Part shown: in pieces, positions 49,230 through 58,288 of the stretch
How the letters are laid out: every line of letters starts with the position of its first letter
How positions within the stretch are numbered: position 1 is the stretch's first letter
DNA from: Variovorax ginsengisoli
Lineage (GTDB): Bacteria; Pseudomonadota; Gammaproteobacteria; Burkholderiales; Burkholderiaceae_C
Length of the DNA: 64,000 bases
NCBI RefSeq assembly: GCF_030811835.1
Contig: NZ_JAUSRO010000012.1
Location: 152,556 to 216,555, forward strand
Reading direction: 5' to 3'
Notes under the pieces: model-generated
Database searches by the model: none
What the model was told of the DNA's origin: nothing
Seen by the model: the letters and a program-made list of their open reading frames with translations, nothing else
Translations under genes and position numbers: made by a program

Positions 49230-50315
49230 TTGAAGAATTATTCGCGATTCGCACTGCTGGCCCTGGTTGCCAGCCTGGCTGCATGTTCGGTGCTCGAAGG
49301 CGACAAGGTCGACTACAAGAGCGCCGGCAAGGCCCCGACGCTCGAAGTTCCCCCCGATCTGACCCAGCTGTCGCGGGACAACCGCTACGCCATTCCTGGC
49401 AGCGTGGTCTCGGCCAACGGCTACCAGGCCGGCCTGACCAGTGCGCCCAACGCGCCCACAGCCGTCTCCGGCATGGGCGACGTGCGCATGGAGCGCTCGG
49501 GCTCGCAACGCTGGCTGGTGGTCAATCGCCCGGCCGACCAGCTCTGGGACCCGGTGCGCGACTTCTGGCAGGAGAACGGCTTTCTGCTGACCACCGACCA
49601 GCGCAACCTGGGCATCATGGAAACCGATTGGGCCGAGAACCGCGCCAAGCTGCCGCAGGACATCATCCGCAGCACGCTGGGCAAGCTGGTCGACTCGATC
49701 TACTCCACCGGCGAGCTCGACCGTTTTCGCACGCGCCTGGAGCGCGCGCCCAACGGTGCCACCGAAATCTACGTGAGCCACCGCGGCATGGCCGAGGTCT
49801 ACAGCAACAGCACCAAGGACCAGACGGTCTGGCAGCCACGCCCGAGCGATCCGGAACTCGAGGCCGAGTTCCTGCGCCGCATGATGGTCAAGTTGGGCGT
49901 CTCGCAGGAACAGTCCAAGGCACTGCTCGCGACGGCCACACCGACGCAGAGCGCGCGCATCGGCACCGTCGATGGTCAGCCGGTCGTGCAGATGAACGAG
50001 GGCTTCGAGCGCGCCTGGCGCCGTGTGGGGCTGGCGCTGGACCGCACCGGCTTCACGGTGGAAGACCGCGATCGCAGCGCGGGGGTCTACTTCGTGCGCT
50101 ATGTGACGCCCAATCCGGACAAGAAGGAGCCGGGCCTGTTCTCCAAGCTGCTGAACTTTGGCAAGAAAACCGATGATGCGCCGCTGAAATACCGCATCCA
50201 GGTCAAGAGCCAGGGCGAGACGAGCACGGTGTCGGTGCTCAACGAAGCAGGCGCGCCAGTGGTGGGCGAGAACGCCCAGCGCATCGTCAAGGTCATTGCG
50301 GACGATCTGAAGTAA
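49230..50315 (+). CDS. bamC: Outer membrane assembly lipoprotein BamC
   Basis: A 361-residue lipoprotein of the BAM complex that inserts outer-membrane beta-barrels. The signal peptide ends in the lipobox LAAC with Cys19. It is followed by the unstructured BamD-binding segment (KAPTLEVPPDLTQLSRDNRY) and two helix-grip domains separated near residue 230. TTG 49230 has a strong ribosome site (AAGGAAGAG) and gives a normal signal peptide. Length and position after dapA match the family. Confidence 0.94.
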   Translation: MKNYSRFALLALVASLAACSVLEGDKVDYKSAGKAPTLEVPPDLTQLSRDNRYAIPGSVVSANGYQAGLTSAPNAPTAVSGMGDVRMERSGSQRWLVVNRPADQLWDPVRDFWQENGFLLTTDQRNLGIMETDWAENRAKLPQDIIRSTLGKLVDSIYSTGELDRFRTRLERAPNGATEIYVSHRGMAEVYSNSTKDQTVWQPRPSDPELEAEFLRRMMVKLGVSQEQSKALLATATPTQSARIGTVDGQPVVQMNEGFERAWRRVGLALDRTGFTVEDRDRSAGVYFVRYVTPNPDKKEPGLFSKLLNFGKKTDDAPLKYRIQVKSQGETSTVSVLNEAGAPVVGENAQRIVKVIADDLK

Positions 50316-50325
50316 ACGGCGCCAG

Positions 50326-51102
50326 ATGCTGCGTTTTCGCAGTCTGGGCAGCGGCAGCACAGGCAACGGCACGCTGGTCGAAGCGTCGAGCGGCGGCCGC
50401 ACCTCGCGGCTACTGATCGATTGCGGCTTCGCGCTTCGCCAGCTCGATGCGCGGCTTGCCCGCGTCGGCCTCGCGGCCAGCGACCTCGACGCGGTCTTCG
50501 TCACGCACGAGCACGGCGACCACATCGGATGTGCCCACTCGCTGGCACGCCGCAATCGGGTGCCGGTATGGATGAGCGAGGGCACCTGGCTGGCCACCGG
50601 TGGCAAGGATTTCGAAGGCCATCTGCACCTGGCGCGCGACGGCCTGGACATCACGGTCGGTGACCTGCTGGTCCAGCCTTTCACCGTGCCGCACGATGCC
50701 AAGGAACCACTGCAGCTGCGCTGCACGGACGGGGTCCGAAGCCTGGGTGTGCTGACCGACCTGGGCCATGCCACGCCGCATGTGCTGGCCCGTCTGGCGG
50801 GCGTCGACGCCATGCTGCTGGAGTTCAACCACGACAGCGACATGCTTGCTGCTTCGGCCTATCCGGCCTTTCTCAAGCACCGCGTGGCCGGCAACTATGG
50901 CCACCTCTCCAATGCTGCAGCCGCAGACATCGCGCGCGCTGTGCTGCACGATGGCCTGCGCCACGTGGTGGCGGCACACCTGAGTGAACAGAACAACCAG
51001 CCGGAACTGGTACGCCGCGCGCTGGCCGAAGCGCTGGGCGCCAAGGAAGACGAGATGCTGGCAGCCACTGCCAGCGAAGGCTCACCCTGGCTGGACGCCT
51101 GA
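50326..51102 (+). CDS. MBL-fold metallo-hydrolase (YycJ/WalJ-like)
   Basis: A 258-residue metallo-beta-lactamase-fold protein. It starts LRFRSLGSGSTGNGTLVEA, has the metal-binding VFVTHEHGDHIG motif near residue 60, and further ligands in GVLTDLGHATPH and in MLLEFNHD. The family includes WalJ/YycJ, a 5'-3' DNA exonuclease; the bacterial homologues in this lineage are untested. It begins 10 bases after bamC and is probably co-transcribed with it. Confidence 0.9.
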   Translation: MLRFRSLGSGSTGNGTLVEASSGGRTSRLLIDCGFALRQLDARLARVGLAASDLDAVFVTHEHGDHIGCAHSLARRNRVPVWMSEGTWLATGGKDFEGHLHLARDGLDITVGDLLVQPFTVPHDAKEPLQLRCTDGVRSLGVLTDLGHATPHVLARLAGVDAMLLEFNHDSDMLAASAYPAFLKHRVAGNYGHLSNAAAADIARAVLHDGLRHVVAAHLSEQNNQPELVRRALAEALGAKEDEMLAATASEGSPWLDA

Positions 51103-51141
51103 GACGACGGGCACCCTGCCGACCGATTCAGGTCGTTGATT

Positions 51142-51885
51142 TCAGCTGCGCTGGCGCATCGCCTCGTAGAGACACACGCCACTGGCCACCGAGACGTTGA
51201 GGCTCTCGACTGCGCCCATCATCGGGATGCTGATCAGCTCATCACAGCTCTTGCGTGTGAGCTGTCGCATGCCGGCGCCTTCGGCCCCCAGCACGAGCGC
51301 CAGCGGCCGCTTCAGGTCGGTCTGGTAGAGCGTCGCGGGTGCATCGTCGCTGGTACCCACGCACCAGATATCGCGTTCCTTGAGCTCGCCGAGCGTGCGC
51401 GCCAGGTTGGTCACCATGAAATACGGCACGGTCTCGGCCGCACCGCTGGCGACCTTGGCGACGGTGGCGTTGATGCCGGCCGCATGGTCCTTGGGCGCGA
51501 TTACCGCATGGGCGCCGGCACCATCGGCCACGCGCAGGCAGGCGCCCAGGTTGTGCGGATCGGTCACGCCGTCGAGCACCAGCAGCAGCGGCATGGTGTC
51601 CGTGGCCTCCAGGCCCTCCAGGAGCTCGTCGAGCGAGTGGGTCTGGGAGATGGGCTCGACACGCGCAGCCACGCCCTGGTGGCCGTGGCTGCCACTGAGC
51701 TTGGACAGCCGCGCGCCATCGGCTTCGACCAGCCGCACGCCGGCGTCCTGGGCGCGCGCCATGAATTGCTTCATGCGCGCATCGCGCCGGCTGGCGTCGA
51801 ACATGACCTCGATCACCGATTGGGGCGCGGTCTTGATGCGCACGCCCACGGCATGGAAGCCGAAAATTACTTTGGGGGAAGACAT
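51142..51885 (-). CDS. rlmB: 23S rRNA (guanosine-2'-O-)-methyltransferase RlmB
   Basis: A 247-residue SpoU/TrmH-family enzyme that methylates the ribose of G2251 of 23S rRNA. It has the N-terminal substrate-binding domain (SPKVIFGFHAVGVRI) and the knotted SAM domain with LVLDGVTDPHNLGACLRVAD, LVLGAEGAGMRQLTR and SLNVSVASGVCLYEAMRQR. ATG 51885 precedes the conserved N terminus. It is convergent with the MBL-fold gene and downstream of an ABC ATPase gene. Confidence 0.95.
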   Translation of the reverse strand: MSSPKVIFGFHAVGVRIKTAPQSVIEVMFDASRRDARMKQFMARAQDAGVRLVEADGARLSKLSGSHGHQGVAARVEPISQTHSLDELLEGLEATDTMPLLLVLDGVTDPHNLGACLRVADGAGAHAVIAPKDHAAGINATVAKVASGAAETVPYFMVTNLARTLGELKERDIWCVGTSDDAPATLYQTDLKRPLALVLGAEGAGMRQLTRKSCDELISIPMMGAVESLNVSVASGVCLYEAMRQRS

Positions 51886-51928
51886 GGCGCCATTATCGAG
51901 CCCCGGCGTGGCGCCGGCAGCGATCCGC

Positions 51929-52630
51929 TCAGCGACCGCTTTGCTCGTCGCGGCCCACGCGCCCCGCCTCGATCGTGATGCGCCGCTCGCACTGCGCTGC
52001 AATGCCACGATCGTGCGTGACGAGCACGAGCGTCGTACCCAGTTCGCGATTGAGCTCGAACATCAGCTTCATGACCTGCTCGCCGGTCGCGAAGTCGAGG
52101 CTGCCCGTGGGTTCATCGGCCAGAAGCAGCGCAGGCTGCACGACAAAGGCACGGGCGAGGGCCACGCGCTGCTGCTCGCCGCCCGACAGCACCTTGGGGT
52201 AGTGCCCCAGCCGCTGGCCCAGGCCCACGCGGCCCAGCATTTCGGTGGCGGCCTTGCGCGCATCCTTGCGATCGGCCAGCTCGAGCGGAAGCATCACGTT
52301 TTCGAGTGCGCTCAGATTGGCCAACAACTGAAAGCTCTGAAACACAAAGCCGACTTTTTGCGCACGCAGGGCAGCGCGGTCGTCCTCGTCGATGGCAAAG
52401 AGGTCATGGCCGGCGAGCTTGACTGTACCGCGCGTGGGCGTGTCCAGGCCGGCAATGATCGACAGCAGCGTGCTCTTGCCTGAGCCCGACGCCCCCACGA
52501 TGGCGGCAGTCTCCCGCGCGCCCAGGGTGAAATCGATGTCCTGCAGAATGTCCAGCGTACCGGCCGAGTCCGTCACGGATTTGAAAACATGCTCGACGGC
52601 AACAATGGCTGCGGATGGGGTTTGCGACAT
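51929..52630 (-). CDS. ybbA: ABC transporter ATP-binding protein (YbbA/LolD type)
   Basis: A 233-residue ATPase with Walker A VGASGSGKSTLLSIIAGLD, signature LSGGEQQRVALARAFVV, Walker B LLLADEPTGSLD and H-loop VTHDRGIA. It matches the YbbA group, whose gene is divergent from tesA in E. coli just as here. YbbA works with the permease YbbP in E. coli; no permease gene lies beside it in this window. Its start codon is 13 bases from that of tesA. Confidence 0.9.
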   Translation of the reverse strand: MSQTPSAAIVAVEHVFKSVTDSAGTLDILQDIDFTLGARETAAIVGASGSGKSTLLSIIAGLDTPTRGTVKLAGHDLFAIDEDDRAALRAQKVGFVFQSFQLLANLSALENVMLPLELADRKDARKAATEMLGRVGLGQRLGHYPKVLSGGEQQRVALARAFVVQPALLLADEPTGSLDFATGEQVMKLMFELNRELGTTLVLVTHDRGIAAQCERRITIEAGRVGRDEQSGR

Positions 52631-52643
52631 TGAAAGGTTTTGA

Positions 52644-53294
52644 ATGATGAATCGGCGTCACTTTATCGCGGCGGCAAGCCTGTTCGGCGGCGCATGGGTA
52701 TCGGGCACCGCCGGGGCACAGCCGGCGAGCACGCCGCGCCCGGTGATTCTGGTGGTGGGTGACTCGCTGTCGGCTGAATACGGACTCAAGCGCGGCGACG
52801 GCTGGGTACCGCTGCTCGAAAAGCGCCTGGTCCAGCAGAAGATGGATGCCAAGGTCGTCAATGCCAGCATCAGCGGCGACACCAGTTCGGGCGGCCGCGC
52901 GCGCCTGGGTGCCCTGCTGGCCCAGCACAAACCCTCGCACGTGCTGATCGAACTCGGCGCGAACGACGCGCTGCGCGGCCTGCCGATCCAGAACACGCAG
53001 GACAACCTCACCCAAATGACGCGGGCCGCGCAGGCCGCCGGTGCCAAGGTATTGATCATCGGCATCCAGGTACCGCCCAACTACGGCAGCGACTACCTGC
53101 GACGCTTCGAGAAGGTGTTCATCGACGTGGCGCAGGCCACGCAGGCCGCAGTGGTGCCCTTCCTGCTCCGGGGCGTGGCCGACGGCCCCGACGCCGCCAC
53201 GCTGTTCCAGGCGGATCGCATCCATCCCGTGGCCGCAGCGCAGCCACGCATGCTGGACAACGTCTGGCCCGAATTGCGAAAACTGCTGCGCTGA
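52644..53294 (+). CDS. tesA: Arylesterase/thioesterase I (GDSL family)
   Basis: A 216-residue SGNH hydrolase with an N-terminal export signal containing twin arginines (NRRHFIAAASLFGG, cleavage near AGAQ). Its catalytic residues are Ser in ILVVGDSLSAEYGL, the Gly and Asn of blocks II and III (NASISGDTSSGG, IELGANDALRG), and Asp/His in ADRIHPVAAAQ. TesA hydrolyses acyl-CoA and aryl esters, and acts as lysophospholipase in the periplasm. Two adjacent ATG codons are possible. The Arg pair suggests Tat export, but Sec is also possible. Confidence 0.93.
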   Translation: MMNRRHFIAAASLFGGAWVSGTAGAQPASTPRPVILVVGDSLSAEYGLKRGDGWVPLLEKRLVQQKMDAKVVNASISGDTSSGGRARLGALLAQHKPSHVLIELGANDALRGLPIQNTQDNLTQMTRAAQAAGAKVLIIGIQVPPNYGSDYLRRFEKVFIDVAQATQAAVVPFLLRGVADGPDAATLFQADRIHPVAAAQPRMLDNVWPELRKLLR

Positions 53295-53309
53295 GCTGGC
53301 GGACCTGCA

Positions 53310-53348
53310 AAAAGAAAACCGCTGCCTGTGCATGACAGGCAGCGGTTT
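53310..53348 (-). terminator. Terminator between tesA and the small Lys-rich gene
   Basis: A perfect 14-bp stem (53316-53329 with 53335-53348) closes a five-base loop. Read on the minus strand it is followed by a T-rich run (TTTTCTTTTT), so it is an intrinsic terminator for the gene at 53369-53572. It may also end the tesA transcript on the plus strand, though without a good T run. Confidence 0.85.
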
Positions 53349-53368
53349 GAAGTGATCGTCCAGAAGAC

Positions 53369-53572
53369 TCAGCCGTTCTTGGTCGGCAGCGAAGGCACGG
53401 TCGGGGGTTCGTTTTCCAGCGAAGCCACGTCGGTTTCCGGGTCGCCCGGCGCGAGACCATCGCTGCTCGGGCTGAGCTTGCGTTGGGCTTTGTCCCGCAG
53501 CTTCTCTTCCTTCTTTTTCTTCTTGGCCAATTCTTTCTGGCGCTTCTCATAGCCGTAGTTGGGTGCTGCCAC
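53369..53572 (-). CDS. Small Lys-rich hypothetical protein
   Basis: A 67-residue protein with a highly charged N-terminal helix (YEKRQKELAKKKKKEEKLRD) and a Pro/Ser-rich, acidic tail. I recognise no named function. The GTG start at 53572 is preceded by AAGGAGAA, a strong ribosome site, and an intrinsic terminator follows the stop by about 20 bases, which together support a real, separately transcribed gene. The same arrangement of charges occurs in many short beta-proteobacterial proteins. Confidence 0.75.
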   Translation of the reverse strand: MAAPNYGYEKRQKELAKKKKKEEKLRDKAQRKLSPSSDGLAPGDPETDVASLENEPPTVPSLPTKNG

Positions 53573-53642
53573 TGCTTCTCCTTGGTGCGGGACAGTCCGA
53601 ATGACTGTGCGTGCTCTGACTGTAAGCGATAACGGGGGCCGT

Positions 53643-54872
53643 TCAGAGCCCCGAGAGCGCCTGTTCGAGGTCGTCCTGCAGGTCTTCCACCGCCTCCAGG
53701 CCTACAGAGAAGCGAACCAGCGTACCGCGATGCGGCCAGCGCGACACCGCGGCATCGCGCATCAGGCCAACGTCGTAAGGCACGACCAGGCTGACCGGAC
53801 CGCCCCACGAATAGCCCAGCCGGAACAGTTTCAGGCTGTCGCAGAAGCGGTCGACATCGTCGGCACTGAAGCGCTCGTCGAAGACCACCGAGAACAAGCC
53901 GGCGGCCAGCCCCTGCTCACCGGCCTCGCCGCCCGCGGCGGCGCTGGACGGCGCAGCGCACAGCCGACGCCAGTGCGCGTGGCCGGGGGAGCCCTCGATG
54001 GCCGGATGCAGCACCTGCGCGATCTCGTCGCGCGATGCGAACCAACGCGCCAGCGTGCGCGCACTGCGATCGTGGGCCGCATAGCGCAGCGCAATGCTCG
54101 GCAGCGAGCGCAGCAGCAGTTCGGCATCATTGGCACCCACACCGAAGCCCATGCGCATGTGGGTGAGCTTGAGTGCGTTGTGCAGCCGGTCGTCACGCGT
54201 GGTCACGCTGCCCATCAACACGTCGCCCCCGCCACTGGGGTACTTGGTGAGTGCATGGGCCGAAATGTCGACGCCCTGCCCACTGCCATCGAAGTCAAAG
54301 GGGTTGAAGGCCAGGCCGGCCCCCCAGGTGTTGTCGAGCGCGCTGACCACGCCATGTGCGCGGCAGATCGCAGTCAGTGCGGGGAGGTCGGGGAACTCCA
54401 TGGTGACCGAACCTGCGGCTTCCAGCCACACCAGGCGGGTGCGCGCGTTCAGCTTGGCCACCAGGTCGTCCGGCTCCATGGGATCGTAGAGCCGGTGCGT
54501 GATGCCGAAGTTCGCCAATTCGCCCGCGGCCAATGCCTTGTTCGGCCCATAGGCGTTGTTCGGAATCAGCACCTCGTCGCCCGTCTTCAGCAAGGCGAAG
54601 GCCACCAGTGCAAGCGCGGTGAGTCCGCTGGGCACCAGCAAGCAGGCCGTGCCGCCTTCGAGTGTGGCCAGGCGCTCTTCGAGCGTGAAGGTGGTCGGCG
54701 TGCCGTGCAGGCCGTAGGTGTAGCCGGCCTTGGTCTTCCAGTCGCGCCCGCGCATGGCGGCGACGTCGGCGAAGAACACCGTGGAAGCCCGGTGGACTCC
54801 GGGTTGCGGTGCGGCGAAATGCGCCGGCGGCTGGTAGGGATGGTGAATGAGATCGGTGATGGGCTTTCGCAT
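53643..54872 (-). CDS. metC: Cystathionine beta-lyase-type PLP enzyme
   Basis: A 409-residue Cys/Met metabolism PLP enzyme. Motifs include YTYGLHGTPTTFTLEERLAT, which contributes the Tyr of the neighbouring subunit, TACLLVPSGLTALAL, which holds the phosphate, and the PLP lysine in DISAHALTKYPSGGGDVLMG near residue 205. The early YGLHGTPT and lack of the usual gamma-lyase signature favour cystathionine beta-lyase (cystathionine to homocysteine). An insertion with Ala/Gly repeats (AAPSSAAAGGEAGEQG) lies near residue 310. A relation to other family members is possible, so the symbol is provisional. Confidence 0.82.
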   Translation of the reverse strand: MRKPITDLIHHPYQPPAHFAAPQPGVHRASTVFFADVAAMRGRDWKTKAGYTYGLHGTPTTFTLEERLATLEGGTACLLVPSGLTALALVAFALLKTGDEVLIPNNAYGPNKALAAGELANFGITHRLYDPMEPDDLVAKLNARTRLVWLEAAGSVTMEFPDLPALTAICRAHGVVSALDNTWGAGLAFNPFDFDGSGQGVDISAHALTKYPSGGGDVLMGSVTTRDDRLHNALKLTHMRMGFGVGANDAELLLRSLPSIALRYAAHDRSARTLARWFASRDEIAQVLHPAIEGSPGHAHWRRLCAAPSSAAAGGEAGEQGLAAGLFSVVFDERFSADDVDRFCDSLKLFRLGYSWGGPVSLVVPYDVGLMRDAAVSRWPHRGTLVRFSVGLEAVEDLQDDLEQALSGL

Positions 54873-54930
54873 GTCACCGATCCTAGTGCATCACCAGGCC
54901 ATGCTGCCCGCGGTCACCGCGCTCAGGCAG

Positions 54931-55455
54931 TCAGACGGACCACTTCTGCAGGAGTTTCTCGGCGCCCATGTTGTCGTAGCCTTCGAAGGGCTGGTGGATC
55001 CACGGATTGGTCGCCAGGTACTCGACCGAATAGTCGGGCGTGAAGGTCGAGAGCGCCTTGGTCCAGAGCACCGCGCTGCGCAGTTCGGTGATCGGCGCGT
55101 AGTTGTTGCGCAGCATGTCCATCACCGCATGCAAGGTATGGCCTGAATCGGCCAGATCGTCGACCAGCAGCACGCGGCCGGCGATCTCGCCCTTGGGCGT
55201 GGTGATGTAGCGCGCGATGTCCAGGTGCCCCTGCACCTTGCCCGCGTCGGCGCGGTAGGAGCTCGTCGACATGATCGCGAGCGGCTTCTCGAAAATGCGC
55301 GAGAGCACGTCGCCCGGGCGCATGCCGCCCCGCGCGAGGCACAGGATGGTGTCGAACTGCCAGCCCGACTGGTACACCTTGATCGCGAGTTTCTCGATCA
55401 GGTTGTGGTACTCGTCGTAGCTGACGTAGAGATGCTTGCCGTCTTCGGTCAACAT
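54931..55455 (-). CDS. Phosphoribosyltransferase (hypoxanthine/xanthine type)
   Basis: A 174-residue type I PRTase with the PRPP-binding motif VLLVDDLADSGHTLHAVMD near residue 95 and an N-terminal LYVSYDEYHNLIEKLAIKV. The shape suits purine salvage (Gpt/Hpt-like); the exact base cannot be told. It lies 14 bases after purA, which favours a purine role. Confidence 0.88.
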   Translation of the reverse strand: MLTEDGKHLYVSYDEYHNLIEKLAIKVYQSGWQFDTILCLARGGMRPGDVLSRIFEKPLAIMSTSSYRADAGKVQGHLDIARYITTPKGEIAGRVLLVDDLADSGHTLHAVMDMLRNNYAPITELRSAVLWTKALSTFTPDYSVEYLATNPWIHQPFEGYDNMGAEKLLQKWSV

Positions 55456-55469
55456 GATGAAGTTCCTGT

Positions 55470-56801
55470 TCAGTCTGCGAGGTACGGGTGTCGCATCATG
55501 ATCGTGTGATCGCGATCAGGGCTGGTCGACACCATGTGGATCGGCACGCCGGTGACCTGCTCGATGCGCTGCAGGTACAGCCGCGCGTTGACGGGCAGCT
55601 TGTCGTATTGCGTCACGCCGACGGTGCTGTCGCTCCAGCCTTCGAGGGTTTCGTAGATCGGCGTGCAGCGCTCGATCTCGTCGGCACCCATCGGCAGGAT
55701 GTCCGTCACTTCGCCATCGAGCTCATAGCCGGTGCACAGCTCCAGCGTTTCCAGGCCATCGAGCACGTCGAGCTTGGTGATGCACAGGCCCGACAGGCCG
55801 TTGACCTGCGCCGAGCGCTTGAGCAGCGCGGCATCGAACCAGCCGCAACGACGGCTGCGGCCGGTCGTCACGCCCTTCTCGGCGCCCACGGTGCTCATGT
55901 GATAGCCCGGCGTGCCCGGCGTTTCCCATTCGAGTTCGGTGGGGAACGGACCACCACCCACGCGCGTGCAGTAGGCCTTGGTGATGCCCAGGATGTAATG
56001 CAGCATGCCCGGGCCCACGCCCGAACCGGCGGCCGCATTGCCAGCCACGCAGTTGCTGGAGGTCACGTACGGATAGGTGCCGTGGTCCACGTCGAGCAGC
56101 GTGCCCTGCGCGCCTTCGAACAGCAGGTTGGCGCCGTTGCGGTGTGCATCGTTGAGCTCCCGAGACACATCGGCCATCATGGGCTTGAGCAGCTCGGCGT
56201 GCTTCATCGCTTCGTTGAAGACCTCGTCATAGTCGACGGCCGGGGCGTTGAGCACCTGGGTGAGCACGTGGTTGTGCAGGTCGAGCAGCACCTTGAGCTT
56301 GGCGCCGAAGCGCTCCGGGTGCTTCAGATCCTGCACGCGCAATGCGCGGCGCGCGATCTTGTCTTCATAGGCCGGTCCGATGCCGCGACCCGTGGTACCG
56401 ATCTTCTCGACGCCGCCCTTTTCGCGGTAGGCCTCGCGCGCGATGTCCAATGCGGCATGGAACGGCAGGATCAGCGGGCAGGCCTCGCTGATGCGCAGGC
56501 GCGAGCGCACTTCGACGCCGGCCTTCTCCAGCCCTTCGATCTCCTCGAAGAGCTTGGCTGCCGACAGCACCACGCCGTTGCCGATGTAGCACTTGACGCC
56601 GGGCCGCATGATGCCGCTCGGGATCAGGTGCAGCGCAGTCTTGACGCCATTGATGACCAGCGTGTGGCCCGCGTTGTGGCCGCCCTGGAAACGGACCACG
56701 CCTTGCGCACTTTCCGTCAGCCAATCGACCAGCTTGCCCTTGCCCTCGTCGCCCCATTGGGTACCGACGACGACCACGTTTCTTCCGGTGGTAACGCTCA
56801 T
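55470..56801 (-). CDS. purA: Adenylosuccinate synthase
   Basis: A 443-residue enzyme that converts IMP, aspartate and GTP to adenylosuccinate. The N terminus carries VVVVGTQWGDEGKGKLVDWL, the GTP/IMP loop, with FQGGHNAGHTLV following; the IMP-binding GTTGRGIGPAYEDK is at about residue 128. ATG 56801 gives the conserved MSVTTGRNVVVVG. It lies 20 bases after hisZ in the conserved hfq-hflXKC-hisZ-purA cluster. Confidence 0.97.
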   Translation of the reverse strand: MSVTTGRNVVVVGTQWGDEGKGKLVDWLTESAQGVVRFQGGHNAGHTLVINGVKTALHLIPSGIMRPGVKCYIGNGVVLSAAKLFEEIEGLEKAGVEVRSRLRISEACPLILPFHAALDIAREAYREKGGVEKIGTTGRGIGPAYEDKIARRALRVQDLKHPERFGAKLKVLLDLHNHVLTQVLNAPAVDYDEVFNEAMKHAELLKPMMADVSRELNDAHRNGANLLFEGAQGTLLDVDHGTYPYVTSSNCVAGNAAAGSGVGPGMLHYILGITKAYCTRVGGGPFPTELEWETPGTPGYHMSTVGAEKGVTTGRSRRCGWFDAALLKRSAQVNGLSGLCITKLDVLDGLETLELCTGYELDGEVTDILPMGADEIERCTPIYETLEGWSDSTVGVTQYDKLPVNARLYLQRIEQVTGVPIHMVSTSPDRDHTIMMRHPYLAD

Positions 56802-56821
56802 GATGTTTCGCTTCTCAAGAT

Positions 56822-57979
56822 TCAGATGGCTCGGACATTCCACTGGCCGGCAAGCTCGACGAGCTCCCGGTCGCAGTTGAACTCGTCGATTTCACTGTCG
56901 TGGCCCGGCAGCACGCAGACCACGGTTTTACCGCTGGCGCGCAGCGCGGCAATGGCCGCACGCAAGCCGGTGGCATCGCTCCAGGGTGCACGGATGGCCG
57001 TGCGTTGGGGCCGGGCCGGCAAGACACCGACCAACTCGCGCAGGTCGAGGCTGAAGCCCACGGCCGGCCGGTTGCGGCCGAACACGGCGCCGACTTCGTC
57101 ATAGCGGCCGCCGCGCACCAATGCGTCTGCGGCGCCTTCGACATAGATGCCGAAACGCATGCCGCTGTAATACGCGTAGCCGCGCAGGTCGGCCAGATCA
57201 AAACTCACCTTGGCACCCTCCAGGCGCGAAGCCAGCAGCGCCAGCTCAGCCAACGCCTGCTCCACGACAGGCGTTGCGCAGGCCTTCAGCGCGCGCTGCG
57301 CCTCGGTCAGGACCGATGCATCGCCGTACAAGCCGACCAGCGCGAGCAGCCCTTCGCGCGAAGCGGTCGGGAAGTCGCGGGTCAGCGCGCGCAACTCGCT
57401 CGCATCCTTGGCCGTCAGCGCCGCATGCACCCGTCCGAGCGCAGCCGCATCGCCCGGTGCGCCGTCGAACAGCGCGCGCACGATGCGTGCGTCTGCCAGA
57501 TCGACGATCGCGCCATCGGCGATGCCCGATGCGCGCAGGCAATCAAGCGCGAGCAACAGCGTTTCAGTGTCGGCTTCCAGGCCCGCGTGGCCGTAGATTT
57601 CGGAGCCGAACTGCAAGGGTTCGCGTGTGGCGTGCGGCCGGTCCGGGCGTGTGTGCAGCACGGGGCCGCAGTAGCACAGGCGCGTCACGCCCTCCCGGTT
57701 GAGCAGGTGCGCGTCGATGCGCGCCACCTGGGGCGTCGTATCGGCACGCAGCCCCATCATGCGGCCCGACAGCTGGTCCACCAGCTTGAAGGTCTGCAGG
57801 TCAAGGGCTTCGCCGGTGCCCGACAGCAGCGACTCGAGGTGTTCGAGCAGCGGCGGCATCACCAGCTCGTAGCCATAGCCACGGGCGGTGTCGAGCAATT
57901 GACGTCGGAGTTCTTCGATGTGGCGTGCCTCGGAAGGCAGCACATCGGCAATGTGATCCGGAAGGACCCAGGCGGACAT
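56822..57979 (-). CDS. hisZ: ATP phosphoribosyltransferase regulatory subunit
   Basis: A 385-residue paralogue of histidyl-tRNA synthetase without a functional anticodon-binding domain. It begins WVLPDHIADVLPSEARHIEE, has motif 2-like RLCYCGPVLHTRP and GRYDEVGAVFGRNRPAVGFS near residue 290. HisZ is required by the short form of HisG in the first step of histidine synthesis and gives feedback inhibition. HisG is not in this window. Position between the hfl genes and purA is conserved in beta-proteobacteria. Confidence 0.94.
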   Translation of the reverse strand: MSAWVLPDHIADVLPSEARHIEELRRQLLDTARGYGYELVMPPLLEHLESLLSGTGEALDLQTFKLVDQLSGRMMGLRADTTPQVARIDAHLLNREGVTRLCYCGPVLHTRPDRPHATREPLQFGSEIYGHAGLEADTETLLLALDCLRASGIADGAIVDLADARIVRALFDGAPGDAAALGRVHAALTAKDASELRALTRDFPTASREGLLALVGLYGDASVLTEAQRALKACATPVVEQALAELALLASRLEGAKVSFDLADLRGYAYYSGMRFGIYVEGAADALVRGGRYDEVGAVFGRNRPAVGFSLDLRELVGVLPARPQRTAIRAPWSDATGLRAAIAALRASGKTVVCVLPGHDSEIDEFNCDRELVELAGQWNVRAI

Positions 57980-58095
57980 GGAGATCGGGGGTGGGGTTAA
58001 ACCGGAATTCTACCGGGACGCGGAGCCCGCGCGGATTTGGCCTTGTCAGGCGTAGGTCCGGCAAGTCGTCCGCCGAAGCGGTGGCAGCGGGCTTT

Positions 58096-58284
58096 TCAGC
58101 TCGCCAGCCAGAGCACGAACAAACCGATCAGGATGCTGCAGAGGCCAAAGAAACGCAGCTGACCGTCACGCAGTTGCATCAACTGGCCGAAACCGCGCCG
58201 CCATCCGCCAGGCGATACGAAGGGAAGGATCCCCTCGATCACCAGCACGAGCGCAATCGCGCTCCAGAAGGCTTCGGCGCTCAC
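58096..58284 (-). CDS. yjeT: DUF2065 (YjeT) small membrane protein
   Basis: A 62-residue protein with two membrane segments (FWSAIALVLVIEGILPFVSP and the last 20 residues, FGLCSILIGLFVLWLAS) around a short basic loop. It matches the DUF2065/YjeT family, which in many proteobacteria lies immediately after hflC. The GTG start at 58284 is four bases past the hflC stop. Its function is unknown; a role near the HflKC complex is inferred from the conserved position only. Confidence 0.82.
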   Translation of the reverse strand: MSAEAFWSAIALVLVIEGILPFVSPGGWRRGFGQLMQLRDGQLRFFGLCSILIGLFVLWLAS

Positions 58285-58288
58285 GCAC

